DNA of 64,000 nucleotides from Papio anubis (lineage: Eukaryota; Chordata; Mammalia; Primates; Cercopithecidae): assembly GCF_008728515.1 (NCBI RefSeq), contig NC_044979.1:168810037-168874036 (forward strand). Direction: 5' to 3'. Positions 57,709 through 64,000 of the stretch are shown in pieces. Under the pieces are notes generated by a model. That model had not been told where the DNA came from and searched no databases. It was given only the letters and a program-made list of their open reading frames with translations. Position numbers and translations under genes: made by a program. How positions within the stretch are numbered: the first letter of the stretch is position 1; the number at the start of each line of letters is the position of its first letter.

Positions 57709-58190
57709 TGTTAATTGAACGTAGGCGCCAGGGAGAAGCAAAAAGAGCTTCCACTAGTATCTCCGGTATTTGGTGAGTGACCCTGTGCACGCACATTAAG
57801 AGACAAAATGGCGGAGTATGACCTTCCGGGGGCACTCCATCGGAAAAGGGAAGAAATCCTCCGATGGGCATGCGCACGACTTCCTAAACACAATGTATGT
57901 GTTCACCTCCCAAGCGTAAGAAGGGCACTTCGCATGCGGACAGCGCACCCTAAGGGAAGAATCGTGGGAAAGGGATGCAAAACCACAGAAGTGGGCCAGC
58001 CTGTGAGTCCTAGAATCACAGTTAAACACTGCACTTGTCCTTCAAGTTGCCCGCTTGGGTCTCTTCTAAGCGTCCTTTCCTTTCTTTCCTGTTCTGAAGT
58101 CTTTTTAAATAAACTTCCACTCCTGCTCTGAAACTCGCCTCAGTCTCTTTTTCTGCCTTTATGCCCCTCAGTTGAATTCGCTGTGCAGGT
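57709..58190 (+). mobile_element. ERV1-type solo LTR with promoter-type motifs
   Basis: Begins tgttaattgaacgtaggcgc; AATAAA at 58108-58113 is followed by actcctgctctgaaactcgc and a T-rich end, typical of class I ERV LTRs. Carries YY1-like AAAATGGCGG at 57805-57814, ETS-like CTTCCGGG at 57823-57830 and NRF-1-like GCATGCGC at 57868-57875. No viral genes. Sits about 4 kb upstream of IFNAR1, same strand. Confidence 0.65.
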
Positions 58191-58515
58191 AACTGGGATG
58201 TCTTCTACCAGTAACAATTATACATTGTAAAAACCCATAGAATGTACAACACCAAGAGAGAACTCTTACGTAAACTCTGGACTTTAGTTAATAATAATGT
58301 ATCAGTATAGTTTCATCAGCTGTAAGAAATGTACCACCCCAACGCAAAATGTTAACAACGGGAAACTGAAAGCAGGCTTGGGATGAAGGGGTATATAAGA
58401 ACTCTCCACACTGTAAAACTAACACTCCTCTAAAAGTTGTATATTAATTTTAAAAATGTAAATCAAGATAGCAATGAACTATAACCAACGAAATAAGAAT
58501 CTTTGAGTCTATACT
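58191..58515 (+). mobile_element. L1M 3' end (L1MB/MC-like)
   Basis: cccatagaatgtacaacacc, aagagagaactcttacgtaa, actctggactttagttaata and taagaaatgtaccaccccaa match the 3' end of older L1M elements. Confidence 0.7.
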
Positions 58516-58528
58516 AATAATAAATGGA

Positions 58529-58817
58529 GACCGGGCACGGTGGCTCAAGCCTGTAATCCCAGCACTTTGGGAGGCCAAGGCAGGCGGATCACCTGAGGTC
58601 AGGAGTTTGAGACCAGCCTGCCCAATATGGCGAAACCCCGTCTCTACTAAAAAATTAGCCAGGCATGGTGGCAGGCGCCTGTAATCCCAGCTACTCAAGA
58701 GGCTGAGGCAGGAGAAATGCTCGAACCCGGGAGGCAGAGGTTGCAGTGAGCCGAGATCGCACCACTGCCCTCCAGCCTGCGCGACGAGCAAAACTCCGTC
58801 TCAAAAAATAATAATAA
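58529..58817 (+). mobile_element. Alu, first of a tandem pair
   Basis: AluS-like. The sequence aataataaatgga precedes it and recurs between it and the next Alu. Confidence 0.92.
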
Positions 58818-58830
58818 CAATAATAAATGG

Positions 58831-59143
58831 AGGTCAGGCGCAGTGGCTTACGCCTGTAATCCCAGCACTGTGGGAGGTCGAGGCGGGCGGATCACCTGAG
58901 TCCGGGAGTTCGAGACCACCCTAACCAACATGGAGAAACCCTGTCTCTACTAAAAATACACAATTAGCCTGGCGTGGTGGCGCATGCCCGTAATCCCAGC
59001 TACTCGGGAGGCTGAGGCAGGAGAATTGCTTGAACCCAGGAGGCAAAGGTTGAGGTGAGCTGAGATGGTGCCATTGCACTCCAGCCTGGGCAACAAGAGT
59101 GAAGCTCCATCTCAAAAAAATAAATAAATAAAAATAAAAATAA
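58831..59143 (+). mobile_element. Alu, second of a tandem pair
   Basis: AluS-like; followed by aaaataaaatggaa, a decayed third copy of the same flank. Confidence 0.92.
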
Positions 59144-59883
59144 AATGGAAAGAAAGAAAAGCTCTTTCTTAAAATGTGTCAACTAATATTTGTAGTGAGA
59201 GGGTCACGGTTGAAAAGTTACCATTTCGTAACTGTCACAGGTAGGACAGTTCAAGCAAGGATGATTAATGGATGTTAATTCTAGAAGAAAAGTTTGATGA
59301 ACAGCAGAATATTTGCAGGATCTCCGAGTGTCTTCCCACCAATTAGCTGCAGGAGGTAGGGTGGTGGGGGTTTATGGGGGGCAGAATAGTAACTATACAA
59401 TGGGGACTATAATATTTTGATACATAACCAAAATTAACATTACAGATGAGGGACTAATAAACTTAATGTGCCTGTGAATGCACTGAGGACACCACACAAT
59501 TTATGTAGAATTACAGCCCGGTACGCATAATCTGAACTTAATCAGGAGAAACCATCAGACAAGTGCAAATTGGAGAAGCATTCTATAAAATAGTTGGCCT
59601 GTGTTTTTCAAAAAAGAAAAACAAAAATCCCCAAATCAAAAAAATGTCCATGACATGAAAGACAATGGCCACGGAATTACTCTGGATTAAAGAAAGCTAA
59701 AGAAGTTCAGGAAAATAAGTAACATACATATATGACTTTGTATGTGTATTTAAAGAGGGAGTGCAGATACGGCAAAATATTAATGATTTGCTGAATCCGG
59801 GCAAAGGGTATGTGGGAGTTATCTTACTATTTTTGCAACTTGTCTATAATTTGAAATTATTTCTAAGCAAAAAGTAAAAAGGG
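59144..59883 (+). mobile_element. Old L1 3' end (ME/MC-like), diverged
   Basis: gctgaatccgggcaaagggt, tgcaacttgtctataatttg and the A-rich end ctaagcaaaaagtaaaaagg resemble the terminal part of old L1 elements. The left half is unassigned. Confidence 0.5.
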
Positions 59884-60190
59884 GGCTGGGTGTGGTGGCT
59901 CACTCCTGTAATCCCAGCACTTTGGGAGTCTGAGGTGGGCAGATTACTTGAGGCCAGGAGCTCAAGACCAGCCTGGCCAACATGGCAAAACCCCATCTCT
60001 ACTAAAAATACAAAAATTAGCCAGGCGCTGTGGCGCACACCTATAGTCCCAGCTGCTTGGGAGGCTAAGGCAGAAGAATCGCTTGAACTGGGGAGGCAGA
60101 GGTTGCAGGGAGCCGAGATCATGCCATTACACTTCAGCCTGGGCAACAGAGCAAGACTCCCTCTCCCCTCCCCGCCAAAAAAAAGTAAAA
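59884..60190 (+). mobile_element. Full-length Alu
   Basis: aaaaagtaaaaa duplication on both sides; the tail contains a ctcccctccccgcc interruption. Confidence 0.92.
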
Positions 60191-60937
60191 AAGAACATGC
60201 TGTATGGAAAAACTCTAAAGGACCATTTTAACTAGAATTAAGGAGAGAAAGGAGGTTCTGGGTTAAGGTTATAGAGCTAGCACCACAGGGGAAATTAATT
60301 CATGTCTTATCCTTAAGTTATTATAACAAGCTGAAACTAAAGTACACAAAGTGCTTACCACAGGGTGTCACAGCTGTGGCAAATTTTATTAAAGCACAAT
60401 CCAATTTTATTAAAATACAATTCAATGTTCATAACAGGTTGTATTAAGATAGGGAAGACTACGAAAATTTTAGGAAAGGACAGCAGGAAGAAAAGGAGGG
60501 GAGGAAATTGCCAATGTGTTTAAAAATCTAATGAAACGTTTCAGTCATTTTGAGCTCATTGTTCTAAATATAAAAATGCATCCTATTCCAACTAGTTTGC
60601 CAGAACTTTTGGGCAGCAGGAAATGGACATTTTAATTTAAACAGACAGAGTCGTTTGAAAGGCTTTTAAAATAACTATGATTTTGTAATCGCAACCAGGA
60701 ATTTTTCCTCTTCCATTTGGCCTGTCTTCATGGGGTGCTTTTCCACCTTTGATGTTGTTAAAACGAAGTACTGACACACTCAGAATCAAACCCCCAAATC
60801 GATGAATCATAAAGTAATAATTCAAGGTTTTTAAAACGATACCTACAACTGGATAGATTGCCTAAAAATCATTATTCACTCAAACTGGGTTACTTTAATG
60901 ATACGTAAATTATACCTCTTTAAAACAGGCATATTTC
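60191..60937. other. Intergenic, unassigned
   Basis: AT-rich, no recognised element. Confidence 0.4.
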
Positions 60938-61252
60938 CCCTGGGCATGGTGGCTCAAGCCTGCAATCCCAGCACTTTGGGAGGCAGAGGCGGACAGATCA
61001 CTTGAGGTCAGGAGTTCCAGACCAGCCTGGGTAACACAGCGGAAACCCCATCTCTACTAAATACAAAAACTAGCCAGGCGTAATAGCGCACCGCTGTAAT
61101 CTCAGCTACTCGGGAGGCTGAGGCAGGAGAATCGCTTGAACCCGGAAGGCAGAGGTTGCAGTGAGCCAAGATCGCGTCACTGCACTCCAGCCCGGGCGAG
61201 ACAGCAAGACTCCGACTCAAAAAAAAAAAAAAAAGAAAAAAAAAAAAAAAAA
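60938..61252 (+). mobile_element. Full-length Alu nearest IFNAR1
   Basis: AluS-like with a long A tail interrupted by one G. It ends ~180 bases before the CpG island. Confidence 0.92.
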
Positions 61253-62032
61253 TCCATTGTATTGTTCTTTAACATTCATTTAATTATGTAACCGCTAATT
61301 AATTGCTTGGTTGTTATAATAACCAATTATTTGATTATCTCATCATTTAAATTTTATTTTGCATATTTTCACAATGCACTTGATCTATTACTGAGTAATT
61401 TAATTAAATAATCATTCGAACGGGGGGCTCGAGTTGTTTACGGATAAAGCTCGACGACCAAAGCCTAGCGACCGCTGTTCTGGAGCCCCTCGGCCCAGGG
61501 CCCGTGGCGGTTCTCTCCAAGGGACCATCTCGCCCCTCAGCCAAGTCGCCCCAAAAACGAGTGCCTCTGCCCCGCTCTGGCTCTGCACACAGGAACAGTA
61601 TGGTCGCTCAGCCACTTCCTCCTTCCAGCCTCATCTGGTTCCCAGGCCGCTGGGGACTCCCAACGCCACTATCCAAGGCTCTAGGGTCAGCAAGCGCTCC
61701 GGGCGGAGAAGGGCAAGGACGAAGAGCGCACGGCCACGACCCGGACCCCACCCACGCCCTCCGACTGCAGACATGGGGAAGACACGCAGGAACTCCAAAG
61801 TCGCTGGGTCTGCGCACGTGTGTGCCGCGATCCTGTGAAGGTCAAGGCCTCCCGTGAGACGGGGTCTTCCTGGAATGCGATGGTGAACTGCGCCAGATCG
61901 GCCACTGGCCGGAAAGAGTTTGGAAGAAGACAAGGCAGGAGGCCTACCATTTCCAAGGCGCTCGTGCACAGGCGTGGTGCAACTAGAGGGGTCAATGGGA
62001 GCTTGCAGAGGAGGTGCTAGCTAGGAGGAAAG

Positions 62033-62137
62033 GCGCGTGCGCGGAGGAATGGCGCGTGCGCGGAGAGGCGGTGCGAGCCATGGGGAAAAGCGCGTGCGCA
62101 GAGGGGCGATGAGAGCTAGGAGGGGCAGCGCGTGCGC
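62033..62137 (+). repeat. Periodic GCGCGTGCGC array (NRF-1-like sites)
   Basis: GCGCGTGCGC occurs at 62033-62042, 62052-62061, 62090-62099 and 62128-62137. The spacings are 19, 38 and 38 bases, so copies sit on a 19-base grid. The linkers are related, purine-rich text (agaggggcgatgagagctag type). This is a short, degenerate minisatellite in the proximal IFNAR1 promoter. The motif resembles the NRF-1 consensus. Confidence 0.85.
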
Positions 62138-62228
62138 AGAGGGGCGGTGTGGCTTAGGAGGGGGCCATGTAAGCTAAGAGGAGTGTTGCGTTCGCGATGT
62201 GACTGGTGGGACCTGCGGCGGCTCCCAT

Positions 62229-62304
62229 ATGATGGTCACCCTCCTGGGCGCGACGACCCTAGTGCTCGTCACCTTGGCGCCATGGGTGTTGTCCGCAGCC
62301 GCAG
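62229..62304 (+). CDS. IFNAR1: Interferon alpha/beta receptor subunit 1, exon 1 (partial gene)
   Basis: Low-affinity chain of the type I interferon receptor; it binds IFN-alpha/beta together with IFNAR2 and recruits TYK2. Only exon 1 is in the window. It encodes MMVTLLGATTLVLVTLAPWV then LSAAA, the signal peptide, and ends one base into codon 26 before donor gtgaga at 62305 (phase 1). As I remember it, the human signal peptide differs at a few positions. Two ATGs stand in tandem at 62229 and 62232; the second has the better initiation context (A at -3, G at +4). The gene continues beyond the right edge, so most of the receptor is not visible. Confidence 0.95.
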
Positions 62305-64000
62305 GTGAGAGGCCGGGAGGAGAGTCTCGGCGGAGGGCCGGAGGTAGGGCGCGCAGCTGGGCTACCGGGGCGGCGATGGTGTTGGGGGCGACAGACCCCC
62401 AACCCTCGATCCTCTTTGCCGCGGCAAAGATTAAACCCGACTTGGGGTCGAAAATCAATCAGGAGAAAGTGGTGTTCTGGGTCCTCTGTCGCCGCTTGCC
62501 TGTAACGCGTGTACCGGTCCTTGGGCGCGCCCGGGTCCCCATCCCCGTGAGGTGGCAGTGCCAGAGCCTTGTGTCGAGTTTGCTTCTTTCCGGGAAAGTA
62601 CTGCGGCTCAGCTGGCCTGTTTGATAATAAACAAAACATTTCCCGAAATGCATTTCCTCAATCTGGTAAATAGGCGGCCAGTCCCACGGGGGAGTGAGCT
62701 AAGTGTGACCAGGATTTCTCTGCCCTCAGGATTCATACAGGCCAATAAGAAATGACAATCGGAGTGACTGAGGCGTAATTCTCAGTCCTCGAGGTTTACT
62801 AATCCTGCTTCAGGGCGCATCCGGGAAAAACATGAGCCACAGACACATCTGTGACTGGTTTTCCAGAGGTTTTCAGGAGGTGGGGCAGTGAGGCAGTAAG
62901 GCAGATAGTTCTGTGACACTTCAGTTAGTGCCCAAGAAATCTGTATTTTAAGATACCATGAGTGTGTTGAAGAGAAAAAGAGAGTAAAGGGAGTCCGTTG
63001 TGCAGATGTCTCTGAGTAGGTGGGGTCTTCACTTTGTTTTGCACCTGAGAAGATAAGCTTGTAATTGACACTGTCAGTGTGGAAGGCCTGAATTAGTTTT
63101 TCAGGTTAACTTTGGAATGCCATTTGTTGAGAGGAGGAGTCCGTTCAGATGGTTGGGGGGCTTAGAATTTTATTTTTGGTTTACATAACTACCTACTTTT
63201 TCCCCAAAGAGATAATCATGTTCAAAACTCAATGAAATGTTTTCTCAATGAGATAGTAATGTTGCTCAGTCTTTCAGAAGTCATAAAAATATTCACACTT
63301 TTTAAACTAGTAAATGCAATTCTAGGACCCAGGACTAAGAAAACTGTCCAAAATATGGGAAGACGTTTTTATTTATACTTTTTTTTGTTTTGTTTTGAGA
63401 AGACAGCCTGTTGCCCAGGCTGGTGTGCAGAGGTGTGATCTCAGCTCACTGCAACCTCTGCCTCCCGGGTTCAGGTGATTCTCCTGCCTCAGCCTCTTGA
63501 GTAGCTGGAATTACAGGTGTACACCACCACATCTGGCTATTTTTTGTATTTTTAGTAGAGATGGGGTTTTGCCATGTTGGCCAGGCTGGTTTCGAACTCC
63601 TGACCTCAAACGATCCACTTCAGCCTCCCAAGTGCTGGGATTACAGGCGTGAGCCACCGCACCCGGTCTATTTATACTTTAGACTTTAGTTTTAGGAACT
63701 AGACTTAGGTTGTAGACTTGAAGTTACAGTTGGCATCCCCTTGTTTATGGGAAACCAGCAAAGAATTGACTCACAATGATCTGTGGGGGTAGTCCTTCGC
63801 AGATGGCTGAGTCTTTTTATCTTTCCTTGGGGATTTGGCTGAAGCATTGTGCTAGTAACAGCCATTCATTTGGAAGAGGGTGTTGCAGTCACTTGGCCTC
63901 TGGGCTTAACTATCTTCCCTTTTGTGTAAGAAAGTTGGGAGAGGGCCTGAGATTTTTTTTTTTTTCTTTTACAAAAATAGTAAAAGAAAAATACAAAGGC
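62305..64000 (+). other. IFNAR1: IFNAR1 intron 1 (5' part)
   Basis: The intron begins inside the CpG island and becomes AT-rich after about 62560. It contains one antisense Alu (63380-63669). I recognise no exon or other element between 62640 and 63370 or after 63670. Confidence 0.8.
63380..63669 (-). mobile_element. Alu (antisense) in IFNAR1 intron 1
   Basis: atttatacttt-type duplication at about 63369 and 63668. Small deletion near the start (gagaagacagcctgttgccc). Confidence 0.92.

Larger units (their letters stand above)
61430..62560 (+). promoter_or_regulatory. IFNAR1: IFNAR1 CpG-island promoter
   Basis: GC content and CpG density rise sharply at about 61430, after AT-rich DNA, and fall again after about 62560 inside intron 1. 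The block holds four perfect GCGCGTGCGC motifs (62033-62137) upstream of the IFNAR1 start codon and no TATA box near it. Several open frames here are by-products of the base composition. Confidence 0.8.

Noticed and set aside
57808..58131. 107-codon open frame starting at ATGGCGGAG
   Set aside because: Lies entirely in an LTR, and the ATGGCGG is better read as a YY1-like motif; no similarity recognised.
58516..59143. Three copies of aataataaatgga around two Alus as a possible satellite
   Set aside because: Explained by target-site duplication and Alu A-rich tails.
61434..61969. Open frames of 112-134 codons upstream of IFNAR1
   Set aside because: Mutually overlapping on both strands in a CpG island, with no family resemblance; best explained by GC content.
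62199..62624. 141-codon open frame containing IFNAR1 exon 1
   Set aside because: It reads through a strong gtgaga donor into intron 1 and starts upstream of the known initiator; only 62229-62304 is called coding.
1..64000. CRISPR arrays, operons, prophage or other prokaryotic systems
   Set aside because: The whole window is primate genomic DNA with spliced genes and about 50 Alu copies; regular repeats are all dinucleotide tracts, tails or the IFNAR1 promoter array.

Overview
This window is genomic DNA from a primate, most likely an Old World monkey. It is dense in Alu elements on both strands. Several near-intact AluY copies (about 9431-9726, 10591-10889, 19195-19498 and 56276-56576) share base changes that I associate with the cercopithecoid AluY lineages. 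The two genes recognised are close to, but not identical with, the human proteins as I remember them. There is no bacterial, phage, CRISPR or operon-like content.

Layout. Positions 1-575 are the CpG-rich, TATA-less promoter and 5' flank of IL10RB. Positions 576-30703 hold the complete coding sequence of IL10RB (interleukin-10 receptor subunit beta) in seven exons: 576-624, 2464-2587, 7643-7800, 11390-11556, 14707-14854, 19893-20050 and 30530-30703. Together they give 978 nt (325 codons plus stop), with every junction GT-AG and intron phases 1-2-1-0-1-0. The 3' UTR runs to an ATTAAA signal at 31532 and carries a full Alu. Positions 31560-61430 are an intergenic region of about 30 kb with no supported gene; it is built from Alus, old L1M, L2 and MIR pieces, hAT and Tigger DNA transposons, and LTRs of several ages. 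Positions 61430-62560 are a second CpG island, holding the IFNAR1 promoter and IFNAR1 exon 1 (coding 62229-62304). The rest is the start of IFNAR1 intron 1, and the gene continues past the right edge.

How the genes relate. IL10RB is the shared accessory chain for IL-10, IL-22, IL-26 and type III interferon receptors. IFNAR1 is the low-affinity chain of the type I interferon receptor. Both are class II cytokine receptors on the + strand, in the order known for the human 21q22.11 cluster (IFNAR2, IL10RB, IFNAR1, IFNGR2).

I see no undescribed multi-gene system. The points most worth a second look are: a predicted shift of N-glycosylation sites in IL10RB; a periodic array of NRF-1-like sites just upstream of IFNAR1; an LTR with promoter-type motifs about 4 kb upstream of IFNAR1; an antisense class III (ERVL-type) pol relic in IL10RB intron 6; and inverted Alu pairs close to IL10RB exons 5 and 7. 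Repeat family names come from memory of consensus sequences, so subfamily assignments are provisional and most repeat ends are accurate to about 5-20 bases.
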